This document shows, one piece after another, positions 52,768-61,357 of a DNA stretch of 64,000 nt (position 1 is its first letter; each line of letters starts with the position of its first letter). The position numbers were made by a program, and so were the translations under genes. Under the pieces are notes generated by a model. That model was given only the letters and a program-made list of their open reading frames with translations. It searched no databases and was not told the origin of the DNA. The DNA lies in contig CABJBF010000007.1 of assembly GCA_902363805.1 (NCBI GenBank), positions 26,844 through 90,843 on the forward strand. Direction: 5' to 3'. Source of the DNA: Eubacteriaceae bacterium (GTDB lineage: Bacteria > Bacillota > Clostridia > Lachnospirales > Lachnospiraceae).

Positions 52768-52826
52768 CACTTATTTTTAAAAATATGATAAAATATTTAG
52801 CAATTATATTAGATAAATATGATATT

Positions 52827-52889
52827 AGGGTCAAAAGCAATCGACTTTAATGCTTACGGATTGTTTTGTGCTACGCACTCCCACAATCC
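52827..52889 (+). repeat. Dispersed AGGGTCAAAA repeat, copy 1
   Basis: AGGGTCAAAA, then CGACTTTAATGCTTACGGAT, a GGATTGT/ACAATCC hairpin with TGC/GCA inside. Related over about 60 bases to 57401-57475 (shared ACTTT.ATGC.TACGGATTGT and TGCTACG). Intergenic, before the flippase gene. Confidence 0.75.
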
Positions 52890-52943
52890 TAACAAATAGA
52901 ATATTTAACAATTGCGAATTGAAAAATGGAGGAAACGTAGTAA

Positions 52944-54512
52944 ATGAAAGACGAAAAATCATTTGCAATGCAGGCAGGAATTCTTGCATCTGCAGGATTA
53001 ATTACAAAAGTAATTGGGTTTTTATATAGAATTCCAATGGCAAATATATTAGGAAACACAGGAAATGGTATCTATTCAGTAGCATTTTCAATATATAGCA
53101 TAGTTCTTACTTTATCTTCATATAGCATGCCTATTTCAGTCTCGAAATTAATTTCAGAAAAAAGAGCAGTGGGAGAAAAAGAAGCAGATAAAATATTTAA
53201 GGTGTCGGTAATTATTTCTATTTTATTTGGGATGATTGCTTCATTAGGATTATTTTTAGGGGCAAATGGTCTTGCAAATATGTATGGAAAGTCGGGATTA
53301 GAGATGCCGCTTAGAGTTCTTGCGCTTACAACATTTATAGTTGCAATATTAGGATGCATAAGAGGATATTTTCAGGGATATGGAAATATGATACCAACTG
53401 CAGTGTCACAAATTGTAGAACAGATAGTTAATGCAGTTGTGAGTGTAGTAGCAGCGAGTCAGATATGTTATATTTTTTCAAATGTAGAAAATAAACCGGC
53501 GTTATTAGCTACGGGTGGGACAATAGGAACATTTGCAGGAGCAACAGCGGCACTTATTTGCGTTTTATTCTTTTGGATAAAAATAAGAAAGAAGATTAGT
53601 CAGACTATAACGTTGAAAGAATTTAAAAATATATTTGTAGTTTTGATATCTGTAATGATTCCTATTGTATTGAGTCAGACAATCTATCAGATTGGATATA
53701 CAATAGATGATTATATGTTTGCAAACATTTTAGGAAAGAAAGGGTTATCAGAAACGGTTGTGACAGACCTTCAGGGTGTGTTTAATACTCAATATACACA
53801 GTTAATTAATTTGCCTGTAGGAATGGCAACAGCTTTTGGAATGTCAGTAATTCCAAGAATAACAACTTCGTATATTAAAGGTGAAAAAAATAATGTAGAT
53901 GCTAACATAGGTCAAATTATAAAAATGACATCTATGGTTGTATTTCCAACAGTAATAGGAATGACAGTATGTTCAGAGGAGATAATGACAGTGTTGTTTC
54001 CAGGCCTTGGAGAATTAAGAGTAATAGCAATTAATTTGCTTAAATGGGGAAGTATGGCGGCAGCTTCCTATTCATTTTCAACCGTTTCAACGGCAATACT
54101 TCAAGGATGCAATAGATTTAAAACTCCGGTTATAAATAGTGGTATAGCTTTAGTAACACATATAGTAATTGTTTATTTGTTACTTAAGTTTACGGATATG
54201 AATGCCTACGCGTTATTGATAGGTGACATAATATTCTCAATGACAATATTAATTTTAAATGTAGGGTTTATTATTAAAAAAATCAGACCACATATTAAGG
54301 TCAGTAATATAGTGAAGCCATTAGTTGGAGCAATTGATATGGGAATAATGGTCTTTTGTGTGAAAGACATTATGACCTTATATAGTACGAATTTAAAATT
54401 ACGACTTATTGTAGAAGTTGGTGTTGGTGTAATAACATATGGAATATGTAATAGAAAATTTATTATAGATTTTTTAGCAAATGGTTATATGGGAAGAAAT
54501 AAATCAGAATAA
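52944..54512 (+). CDS. SpoVB/MOP-superfamily lipid-linked oligosaccharide flippase
   Basis: A 522-aa polytopic membrane protein with about 14 helices. SFAMQAGILASAGLITKVIG and YRIPMANILGNTGNGIYSVA are typical of the SpoVB branch of the MOP (MATE/MurJ) flippases; the mid-section QIGYTIDDYMFANIL and PVGMATAFGMSVIPRI also match. Members move lipid-linked sugars for peptidoglycan or polysaccharide synthesis; SpoVB acts in spore cortex. GGAGG lies 16 bases before the ATG. Neighbours do not show which substrate applies. Confidence 0.88.
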   Translation: MKDEKSFAMQAGILASAGLITKVIGFLYRIPMANILGNTGNGIYSVAFSIYSIVLTLSSYSMPISVSKLISEKRAVGEKEADKIFKVSVIISILFGMIASLGLFLGANGLANMYGKSGLEMPLRVLALTTFIVAILGCIRGYFQGYGNMIPTAVSQIVEQIVNAVVSVVAASQICYIFSNVENKPALLATGGTIGTFAGATAALICVLFFWIKIRKKISQTITLKEFKNIFVVLISVMIPIVLSQTIYQIGYTIDDYMFANILGKKGLSETVVTDLQGVFNTQYTQLINLPVGMATAFGMSVIPRITTSYIKGEKNNVDANIGQIIKMTSMVVFPTVIGMTVCSEEIMTVLFPGLGELRVIAINLLKWGSMAAASYSFSTVSTAILQGCNRFKTPVINSGIALVTHIVIVYLLLKFTDMNAYALLIGDIIFSMTILILNVGFIIKKIRPHIKVSNIVKPLVGAIDMGIMVFCVKDIMTLYSTNLKLRLIVEVGVGVITYGICNRKFIIDFLANGYMGRNKSE

Positions 54513-54763
54513 GCAAAATAATAGTTTGGACAAATTATACGTGTACAGTAATTATGAGAGTTTTATAAAAATAACTTATATATATTTAAGTAGTTAGCAT
54601 TTAGAAAGAATAAATTTACAATATAAAAAGAAAATATTAATATTTCATCTTAATAAAATATGATACAATTATATATAAGTTTTAGAACGTGATAAATAAT
54701 GAAGGAGGAGCGTAATTCAGATATTTCTGTGCGATGAGTATTTGTGGTTACGCGAAGTTACAT

Positions 54764-56257
54764 ATGGAAAAATACATTATGGCGCTTGATCAGGGAACTA
54801 CAAGTTCAAGATGCATTTTGTTTAATAAAAAAGGTGAAATAATAGCTCAGGCAAATCAGGAATTTACACAAATATTCCCAAAACCCGGCTGGGTTGAACA
54901 TGATCCGGAAGAAATTTGGCTGACACAGTTACTTTCAATAAGAAAAGTAATGAATATGGCTGGAGTTAGTGGCAATAATATAGAAGCAATAGGAATCACT
55001 AATCAGCGAGAAACTACAATTGTGTGGGACAGGAATACAGGAAAACCGGTGTATAATGCGATTGTATGGCAGTGTAGAAGAACTGCTGATATTATTGATG
55101 ATTTGGAAAAACAGGGAAAGAGTGATTTGATAAAGAAAAAGACAGGATTGATTCCCGATGCTTATTTCTCAGGGACAAAGATTAAATGGATTTTAGACAA
55201 TGTTTCCGGAGTGAGAAAGAGAGCGGAAGCGGGAGAACTTGTATTTGGAACTATTGATACATGGCTTATATGGAAATTAAGTGGTGGAAGTGTTCATGTA
55301 ACAGATTATACAAATGCTTCAAGAACAATGTTATTTAACATTAAGGAATTGAAATGGGATAATGAATTGCTTGAATTGTTAAACATACCAAAGCAAATGC
55401 TTCCTGAGGTTAAACCTTCAAGTGGAATATTTGGTTATGCAAGCAAAGATATATTGGGAAATAATATTCCGATTACAGGAGTGGCAGGAGACCAGCAGGC
55501 AGCATTGTTTGGACAGGGATGTTTTGAAAAAGGCGATGTTAAAAATACATATGGAACAGGATGCTTTTTATTGATGAATACAGGAAACACACCTGTTGAA
55601 TCGCAAAATGGGCTTATTACAACAATAGCAGCATCAACCGATGCAAAAGTTGAGTATGCACTTGAAGGTAGTGTTTTTGTAGCGGGAGCAGCGATTCAGT
55701 GGCTTCGTGATGAAATGAAACTTGTAGAAAGTGCACCGGAGAGTGAGGATATGGCTTCTAAAGTTGAAGATACAAATGGAGTTTATGTTGTACCTGCTTT
55801 TACAGGTTTGGGCGCTCCATATTGGAAGCAGAATGCCCGTGGAATGGTTGTAGGACTTACAAGAGGAACAAGCAGAGAACATTTTGTAAGGGCAACACTT
55901 GAGTCATTGGCATATCAGACATATGATTTGGTAAAGGCAATGGAAAGTGACTCAGATACTTCAATTAATTCGTTAAAAGTAGACGGAGGAGCTTGCGCAA
56001 ATAACCTTCTTATGCAATTCCAGTCAAATATATTGCAGACAAATGTAGCACGCCCAAATGTAATTGAAACTACAGGTTTAGGTGCAGCATATCTTGCAGG
56101 ACTTGCAACAGGGTATTGGGCAAGCAAGGAAGAAATAAAAGCCAATATGGGAATTGAAAAAACATTTGAGCCTGATATGGATAAAAAAAAGGTAGAAAGA
56201 ATGGTAAAAGGGTGGCATAAAGCTGTCAAATGTGCCATTTTCTATAGTGAAGAATAA
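54764..56257 (+). CDS. glpK: Glycerol kinase
   Basis: Cytoplasmic FGGY-family kinase, glycerol plus ATP to sn-glycerol-3-phosphate, 497 aa. Hallmarks are [18 protein letters not shown] at the N-terminus, [19 protein letters not shown], the [23 protein letters not shown]-side segment and [15 protein letters not shown]. The ATG at 54764 matches the family's conserved start; an earlier ATG at 54734 would add ten residues. Neither has a well-spaced ribosome site: the strong AAGGAGGAG ends at 54710, about 50 bases upstream. No glpF or glpD is adjacent. Confidence 0.95.
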   Translation: MEKYIMALDQGTTSSRCILFNKKGEIIAQANQEFTQIFPKPGWVEHDPEEIWLTQLLSIRKVMNMAGVSGNNIEAIGITNQRETTIVWDRNTGKPVYNAIVWQCRRTADIIDDLEKQGKSDLIKKKTGLIPDAYFSGTKIKWILDNVSGVRKRAEAGELVFGTIDTWLIWKLSGGSVHVTDYTNASRTMLFNIKELKWDNELLELLNIPKQMLPEVKPSSGIFGYASKDILGNNIPITGVAGDQQAALFGQGCFEKGDVKNTYGTGCFLLMNTGNTPVESQNGLITTIAASTDAKVEYALEGSVFVAGAAIQWLRDEMKLVESAPESEDMASKVEDTNGVYVVPAFTGLGAPYWKQNARGMVVGLTRGTSREHFVRATLESLAYQTYDLVKAMESDSDTSINSLKVDGGACANNLLMQFQSNILQTNVARPNVIETTGLGAAYLAGLATGYWASKEEIKANMGIEKTFEPDMDKKKVERMVKGWHKAVKCAIFYSEE

Positions 56258-56378
56258 GTTAAAAACGAAAGTTTTCTGACTATATGAAGATTTAAAATAA
56301 ATAATAAAGCAATTAAGATGATAAGTATTTACTAATGCAGTATTAAAAATAATTGGACTACAAGGAGAAACTAAAAAA

Positions 56379-57311
56379 ATGAGTATTTTATCGGTGGTAA
56401 TTCCGGCATACAATGAGGGAGCGATGCTTCATAAAACAGCAAATGTTGTATCAACTATTTTAGAGGAAAATAATATAGATTATGAAATAGTATTTGTAAA
56501 TGATGGCTCAAAAGATAATACATGGGAAGAAATTGAAATAGCAAGTAAGGCTAATCCAAAAGTTAAAGGAATTTGCTTCTCAAGAAATTTTGGAAAAGAA
56601 GGAGCAGTATTTGCGGGGCTTGAATTCGCTCATGGTGATTGTTGCGCAGTTATGGATTGCGATTTGCAGCATCCACCTGAAACTTTAGTGGAAATGTATA
56701 AACTTTGGAAACAGGGATTTCAGGTTGTTGAAGGAGTAAAAGCGACAAGAGGAAAAGAAAGTGCAATTCATAAATTATTTGCAAAGACATTTTATAAAAT
56801 TATAAGTGATGCAACAAAGATTGATATGTCAAGGGCATCAGATTTTAAACTGTTAGATAGACAGGTTGTTGATGCGTTTATTGCTTTACCTGAAAGACAG
56901 ATATTTTTCAGAGCATTGTCATCATGGGTTGGATTTAAAACTACATATGTGGAATTTGATGTGCAGGAAAGAGAAGCCGGAGTATCTAAATGGTCATTTA
57001 AATCTCTTTTTAAATATGCAATTAACAATATTACGTCATTTACAGTTGCACCTATGCAGATAGTTACCGGTTGTGGGATGTTTTTATTTGCGTTCTCTAT
57101 TATTTTTGGAATCTTTTCATTAGTTAAATATTTTAGTGGAAAATCATTAGAAGGGTTTACAACAGTAATTTTGCTTCTGCTTATCATAGGTAGTATTTTG
57201 ATGATGAGTTTAGGTGTAATTGGTTTCTATATTTCAAAGATTTATGAGGAAGTAAAAATGAGACCACGATACATTGTGGCAAAAACAACAGATGATAATA
57301 ATGAAAAATAA
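56379..57311 (+). CDS. GT2 glycosyltransferase, GtrB/dolichol-phosphate-mannose-synthase type
   Basis: Membrane-bound family 2 glycosyltransferase, 310 aa, that would transfer a sugar from a nucleotide donor to polyprenyl phosphate. GT-A fold motifs: SVVIPAYNEGAML, FVNDGSKDNTWEEI, the VMDCDLQHPPE metal site (DxD-like), and the REAGVSKWSFKSLFKYAI amphipathic segment. Two C-terminal membrane helices (about 225-250 and 262-285). AAGGAG precedes the ATG. It may supply sugars for wall teichoic or lipoteichoic decoration; nothing nearby identifies the acceptor. Confidence 0.9.
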   Translation: MSILSVVIPAYNEGAMLHKTANVVSTILEENNIDYEIVFVNDGSKDNTWEEIEIASKANPKVKGICFSRNFGKEGAVFAGLEFAHGDCCAVMDCDLQHPPETLVEMYKLWKQGFQVVEGVKATRGKESAIHKLFAKTFYKIISDATKIDMSRASDFKLLDRQVVDAFIALPERQIFFRALSSWVGFKTTYVEFDVQEREAGVSKWSFKSLFKYAINNITSFTVAPMQIVTGCGMFLFAFSIIFGIFSLVKYFSGKSLEGFTTVILLLLIIGSILMMSLGVIGFYISKIYEEVKMRPRYIVAKTTDDNNEK

Positions 57312-57335
57312 CTGATGGCATAAGTTATAAAAAGA

Positions 57336-57398
57336 CCTGCTCAATTTGATATACATTTAGGATTATGAATGTATATTAAATTGAGCAGGCTTTTTTTT
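57336..57398 (+). terminator. Very strong terminator after the GT2 gene
   Basis: A 22-bp stem, CCTGCTCAATTT.. with ..AAATTGAGCAGG, with one mismatch, then a run of eight T. Confidence 0.95.
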
Positions 57399-57400
57399 AT

Positions 57401-57475
57401 AAAGTCAGGGTCAAAAATCCCTGACTTTGATGCCTACGGATTGTCATATGCTACGTATTTAAACACACCCTGGCA
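57401..57475 (+). repeat. Dispersed AGGGTCAAAA repeat, copy 2
   Basis: Begins with a perfect hairpin AAAGTCAGGG/CCCTGACTTT, then GATGCCTACGGATTGT and TGCTACG as in 52827-52889. The second hairpin is decayed. Lies in the short gap between convergent genes. Confidence 0.75.
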
Positions 57476-57491
57476 TTTTATTATATATTAA

Positions 57492-58880
57492 TTATTTATT
57501 CTGTAAGTAAGCATCAATGCTTTCAGCAGCCTGTTTTCCTGCACCCATAGCAAGGATAACAGTAGCAGCACCTGTAACAGCATCTCCACCTGCGTAGATT
57601 CCTTCACGTGTTGTCTGAAGAGTATCTTCGTTTACAACTAAACATCCACGCTTATTTGCTTCCAAACCTTCAGTAGTTGTTCTTATTAATGGGTTTGGTG
57701 AAGTACCGATTGACATGATAACTGTATCAACATCAAGTTCAAAATTACTTCCTTCAACTTCGATAGGACGTCTTCTTCCTGAAGCATCAGGCTCACCAAG
57801 TTCCATTTTAACGCATTCCATTTTAGAAACACGACCATTTTCATCACCGATAAGTTTTACAGGATTATTTAAGTTCTTGAAGATGATTCCTTCTTCAATT
57901 GCATGATGAACTTCTTCCTTACGTGCAGGCATTTCTTCCATACCACGACGGTAAACTACGTATACATTTTCAGCACCAAGACGCTTTGCAGTTCTTGCAG
58001 CATCCATAGCAACATTACCACCACCTACAACAGCAACATTTTTGCTCTTAATAATAGGTGTATCATATTCAGGTAAGTAAGCTTTCATAAGGTTAGCACG
58101 TGTTAAGTATTCATTGGCTGAATAAACACCGATTAAAGCTTCACCTTCGATTCCCATGAATGATGGAAGTCCGGCACCTGAACCTACGAAACATGCTTCA
58201 TAGCCCATATCAAAAATTTCATCGATTGAAAGAACCTTTCCTACAACCATGTTTGTTTCGATGTCTACACCAAGAGCTGCAAGATTATCAACTTCCTTCT
58301 GAACGATAGCCTTTGGAAGTCTGAATTCAGGAATACCGTAAACTAAAACACCACCGGCTTTGTGGAATGCTTCAAATATAGTAACCTGGTAACCTTTCTT
58401 AGCTAAATCTCCGGCACATGTAAGTCCTGAAGGACCGGCACCGATAACAGCAACTTTTCTTCCGTTGCTAACAGGTTTTTCCGGTGCAGCAAGGCTGTTT
58501 GCCATATGGTAATCAGCACAGAATCTTTCCAAACGTCCGATTGCTACAGGTTCACCCTTTATACCACGAACACAATTTCCTTCGCACTGTGATTCCTGTG
58601 GACATACACGACCGCATACAGCAGGAAGCCCGTTTGTGCTTGTAATGATTTCATAAGCTTTTTCAAATTCTCCGGCAGCTACCTGTTCAACGAATTCAGG
58701 AATTCTAACATTTACAGGACAACCGTTTACACATGGTTTGTGCTTACAATTTAAACATCTTGTTGCTTCTTCAATAGCCATTTCAGGAGTATATCCAATG
58801 GCAACTTCTTCAAAATTCTTATTTCTTACATTTGGTTCCTGCTCAGGCATAGGAACTTTTGTTAAAGACATATTTGCCAT
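57492..58880 (-). CDS. nfnB: NfnB, NADPH-side subunit of the electron-bifurcating transhydrogenase (GltA-like)
   Basis: Large subunit of the NADH-dependent reduced ferredoxin:NADP+ oxidoreductase, 462 aa. N-terminal [4Fe-4S] cysteines (CLNCKHKPCVNGCP and CGRVCPQESQCEGNCVRG), FAD-binding GAGPSGLTCAGDLAKKGYQV and NADPH-binding GGGNVAMDAARTAKRLGAE domains. By itself it resembles the glutamate synthase small subunit, but the directly upstream, overlapping FAD/NAD subunit and the absence of a large GltB identify Nfn. GGAGG precedes the ATG, which overlaps the previous stop by one base (TAATG). It balances ferredoxin, NADH and NADPH in fermentation. Confidence 0.9.
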   Translation of the reverse strand: MANMSLTKVPMPEQEPNVRNKNFEEVAIGYTPEMAIEEATRCLNCKHKPCVNGCPVNVRIPEFVEQVAAGEFEKAYEIITSTNGLPAVCGRVCPQESQCEGNCVRGIKGEPVAIGRLERFCADYHMANSLAAPEKPVSNGRKVAVIGAGPSGLTCAGDLAKKGYQVTIFEAFHKAGGVLVYGIPEFRLPKAIVQKEVDNLAALGVDIETNMVVGKVLSIDEIFDMGYEACFVGSGAGLPSFMGIEGEALIGVYSANEYLTRANLMKAYLPEYDTPIIKSKNVAVVGGGNVAMDAARTAKRLGAENVYVVYRRGMEEMPARKEEVHHAIEEGIIFKNLNNPVKLIGDENGRVSKMECVKMELGEPDASGRRRPIEVEGSNFELDVDTVIMSIGTSPNPLIRTTTEGLEANKRGCLVVNEDTLQTTREGIYAGGDAVTGAATVILAMGAGKQAAESIDAYLQNK

Positions 58881-59725
58881 TATTTGTCACCTCCAGCCAT
58901 TTTATACATACGACAATGTTCTTTGTCGTGAGCTTCTTTTTCTTTATATGTAGAATTACGTTTCATTAATTCATCAAAATCAACTTTATGTCCGTCAAAG
59001 TCAGGACCGTCTACACATGCAAATTTAATTTTTCCATCTACAGTAACACGACATCCACCACACATACCTGTTCCATCAATCATAATAGGGTTTAATGAAA
59101 CTAAAGTTTTAATATTGTATGGTTCTGTTACCTTTGCAACGAATTTCATCATAGGAACAGGTCCGATGGCGATAACTAAATCATAGTCATTTCCAGCATC
59201 GATAAGGCTCTGTAATTTGTTTGTTACAAATCCCTGTTCGCCATAAGAACCATCATCAGTTGTTATATATAAATTGTCGCAAACATCCTTGAATTCATCT
59301 TCAAGAATAACGATATCTTTATTTCTAAATCCGGCGATAACATCAACCTTAGCACCATTTTTAAATAAAGCTTTAGCTGATGGGTAAGCGATGGCACATC
59401 CAACACCACCACCGATAACGCAGGCTTTCTTTACTCCGTCTAATTCTGTTGCTGCACCTAATGGCCCAACAAAATCTAATAAAGCGTCTCCTTCATTTAA
59501 CTTAGAAAGAATCATTGTTGTCTGACCTACAATCTGGAAAATGATTGTTACAGAACCTTTTTCAGGGTCTGTATCTGCGATTGTAAGAGGCATTCTTTCA
59601 CCATATTCATCAATACGAAGAATAATAAACTGACCAGCTTTTGCTTTTTTAGCGATAAAAGGTGCTTCTATTTCTAAAAGTACAACTGTATCGTTAAGCT
59701 GTTTTCTTCTTAAAATTTTGTACAT
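58880..59725 (-). CDS. nfnA: NfnA, NADH-side subunit of the electron-bifurcating transhydrogenase
   Basis: Small subunit of Nfn, 281 aa, of the dihydroorotate dehydrogenase electron-transfer subunit (PyrK-like) family. N-terminal FAD-binding barrel (PLTIADTDPEKGSVTIIFQ), NAD-binding VIGGGVGCAIAYPSAKALF and a C-terminal [2Fe-2S] site MCGGCRVTVDGKIKFACVDG. It is the first gene of a two-gene unit with nfnB and overlaps it by one base. The upstream region (59726 onward, read leftward) holds the promoter; no specific regulator site was recognised. Confidence 0.9.
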   Translation of the reverse strand: MYKILRRKQLNDTVVLLEIEAPFIAKKAKAGQFIILRIDEYGERMPLTIADTDPEKGSVTIIFQIVGQTTMILSKLNEGDALLDFVGPLGAATELDGVKKACVIGGGVGCAIAYPSAKALFKNGAKVDVIAGFRNKDIVILEDEFKDVCDNLYITTDDGSYGEQGFVTNKLQSLIDAGNDYDLVIAIGPVPMMKFVAKVTEPYNIKTLVSLNPIMIDGTGMCGGCRVTVDGKIKFACVDGPDFDGHKVDFDELMKRNSTYKEKEAHDKEHCRMYKMAGGDK

Positions 59726-59960
59726 AGTAAACTCCTTAACATAATAAATATTTATATTCTACTTAAAATCTTCACTAGTATACCATAGTAGGAAAAAGTA
59801 CGCAATTCCAAAAACTGCATAAATATAGAAAGAATTGTATAAAAATTTAATTATAGAGCGAAATATAGAGTTAAAATTACATCAACCAAATAAATTGTTA
59901 AAAAACTTAATTTGGAAAATAGATTTACTATAATATACGGTTTTAGGGCAATTAAGTATG
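59726..59960. other. Divergent intergenic region between nfnA and thiS
   Basis: AT-rich, no reading frame or RNA element recognised. It must contain the leftward nfnA promoter; an exact box was not assigned. Confidence 0.4.
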
Positions 59961-59989
59961 TTGACAATTAAATTTATGTATTTTATACT
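59961..59989 (+). promoter_or_regulatory. Consensus sigma-A promoter of the thi operon
   Basis: TTGACA (59961-59966), 17-base spacer, TATACT (59984-59989). The leader to thiS is about 240 bases. Confidence 0.85.
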
Positions 59990-60005
59990 TTAAGACGAGT
60001 CTTAA
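59990..60005. promoter_or_regulatory. Palindromic operator at the thi start of transcription
   Basis: TTAAGAC-GA-GTCTTAA, a perfect 7-2-7 inverted repeat touching the -10 box. Its position fits a repressor site; the loop is too short for an RNA hairpin. Confidence 0.5.
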
Positions 60006-60149
60006 TTAGATTAAATAAGGTCAAGGCTTAAGAATAGTAAATGATGTTAGAAAAAGTACATTGCAAAAGACTATATGCAATGCATTCGAATAATTTTGAA
60101 ATCATTAATTATTAAATTAAATTTAAATATTGTACAGTTGAGATTGAAC

Positions 60150-60207
60150 AGGAGTTCATGAAGGGGTACACCACCACGGGTGTAGTTTCTTTGTGGACTC
60201 CTTTTTT
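60150..60207 (+). terminator. Attenuator-like terminator in the thiS leader
   Basis: AGGAGT pairs with ACTCCT and encloses a second hairpin TACACC/GGTGTA; six T follow. Because it lies between promoter and thiS, some mechanism must allow read-through. No TPP riboswitch elements (such as CTGAGA) are present in the leader. Confidence 0.75.
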
Positions 60208-60238
60208 ATTTGACTAGCGATATGGAAGGAGGAAAACA

Positions 60239-60433
60239 ATGAAGATAAATGGAAAAGATTTTGCTTTAAATAAATCAACTACAGTAAGCGAGTATTTAGA
60301 AAAAAACGGATATGTTCAGGCACATATAGTTGTTGAATTAAATGAAAAGATTTTGCCAAAAGATATGTATGAAAGAACATATTTAAAAGACGAAGATTGC
60401 CTTGAAATCCTAACTTTTATGGGTGGAGGCTGA
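60239..60433 (+). CDS. thiS: Sulfur carrier protein ThiS
   Basis: A 64-aa ubiquitin-fold sulfur carrier. MKINGKDFALNKSTTVSEYL is the typical N-terminus, and the C-terminus ends in Gly-Gly-Gly, giving the Gly-Gly tail that is adenylated and thiocarboxylated to donate sulfur for the thiazole of thiamine. AAGGAGG precedes the ATG. First gene of thiSGHE; the adenylating enzyme ThiF is not in this window. Confidence 0.92.
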   Translation: MKINGKDFALNKSTTVSEYLEKNGYVQAHIVVELNEKILPKDMYERTYLKDEDCLEILTFMGGG

Positions 60434-60570
60434 TTTGAAAATGTAATATGTCAGGCTAAGATGCTTAATTAAGCAGGAAAAATTATAGCGATAGGTAATT
60501 GCAACATTTATTTTAAGAATATTGTAGAGTTAAGATTTTGATTTAGAAGCAGTGTTAAAGGAGGAACATT

Positions 60571-61341
60571 ATGAATAAGGATACATATTCAATTGGAGGA
60601 CATGAGTTTGAATCTCGTTTTATTTTAGGATCAGGAAAATTTTCTCTTGATTTAGTTAAAGCATGTATTGAAAAAGCACAGACACAGATTGTTACATTAG
60701 CACTTCGCCGTGCAAATGAAGGTGGAATGGCAAATATACTGGATTATATTCCGGACAATGTTACTTTATTACCTAACACATCAGGAGCAAGGAATGCAAA
60801 TGAAGCAGTAAGAATTGCACGTCTGGCAAGAGAAATGGGATGTGGCAATTTTGTTAAATTAGAAGTAGTTCATGATTCTAAATACTTGCTTCCGGATAAC
60901 TATGAGACGATTAAAGCAACAGAAATTTTAGCAAAAGAAGGATTTGTTGTTATGCCATATATGTATCCTGATTTGAATGCAGCAAGGGCGTTAAAAGAAG
61001 CAGGGGCAGCCTGCATAATGCCGTTAGGAGCTCCAATTGGTTCAAATAAAGGACTTGCAACAAAAGAGTTTATCCAGATACTTATAGATGAAATTGATTT
61101 GCCAATTATTGTAGATGCAGGAATTGGACGACCTTCACAGGCGTGTGAGGCAATGGAAATGGGAGCTACTGCTGTAATGGCAAATACGGCAATTGCTACT
61201 TCAGGAGACGTGGAAGTTATGGCTGAAGCATTTAAGAAAGCAATTGAGGCCGGAAGAAGTGCATATCTAGCCGGACTTGGACAGACTATAGAAAAAGGTG
61301 CAAGTGCATCATCACCATTAACAGGATTTTTGCATGATTAA
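60571..61341 (+). CDS. thiG: Thiazole synthase
   Basis: A 256-aa TIM-barrel enzyme forming the thiazole phosphate of thiamine from 1-deoxyxylulose-5-phosphate, dehydroglycine and ThiS thiocarboxylate. [26 protein letters not shown] (Schiff-base Lys of the family), [18 protein letters not shown] and [19 protein letters not shown] are all present. AAGGAGG precedes the ATG. A 137-base gap after thiS contains only a 14-bp palindrome (60462-60475) and no terminator, so it is in the same operon. Length is normal. Confidence 0.96.
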   Translation: MNKDTYSIGGHEFESRFILGSGKFSLDLVKACIEKAQTQIVTLALRRANEGGMANILDYIPDNVTLLPNTSGARNANEAVRIARLAREMGCGNFVKLEVVHDSKYLLPDNYETIKATEILAKEGFVVMPYMYPDLNAARALKEAGAACIMPLGAPIGSNKGLATKEFIQILIDEIDLPIIVDAGIGRPSQACEAMEMGATAVMANTAIATSGDVEVMAEAFKKAIEAGRSAYLAGLGQTIEKGASASSPLTGFLHD

Positions 61342-61357
61342 CAGGAGGCTTTAGAAA

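Noticed and set aside
52697..52840. N-terminal extension of the Fur-family protein
   Set aside because: The extension runs through a consensus promoter and operator; its composition (Tyr/Ile runs) is that of non-coding AT-rich DNA.
57492..58880. Glutamate synthase small subunit
   Set aside because: There is no large subunit nearby, and the overlapping PyrK-like partner identifies NfnAB.
59990..60238. TPP riboswitch before thiS
   Set aside because: None of the conserved TPP aptamer segments was found on either strand; only an attenuator-type terminator is visible.
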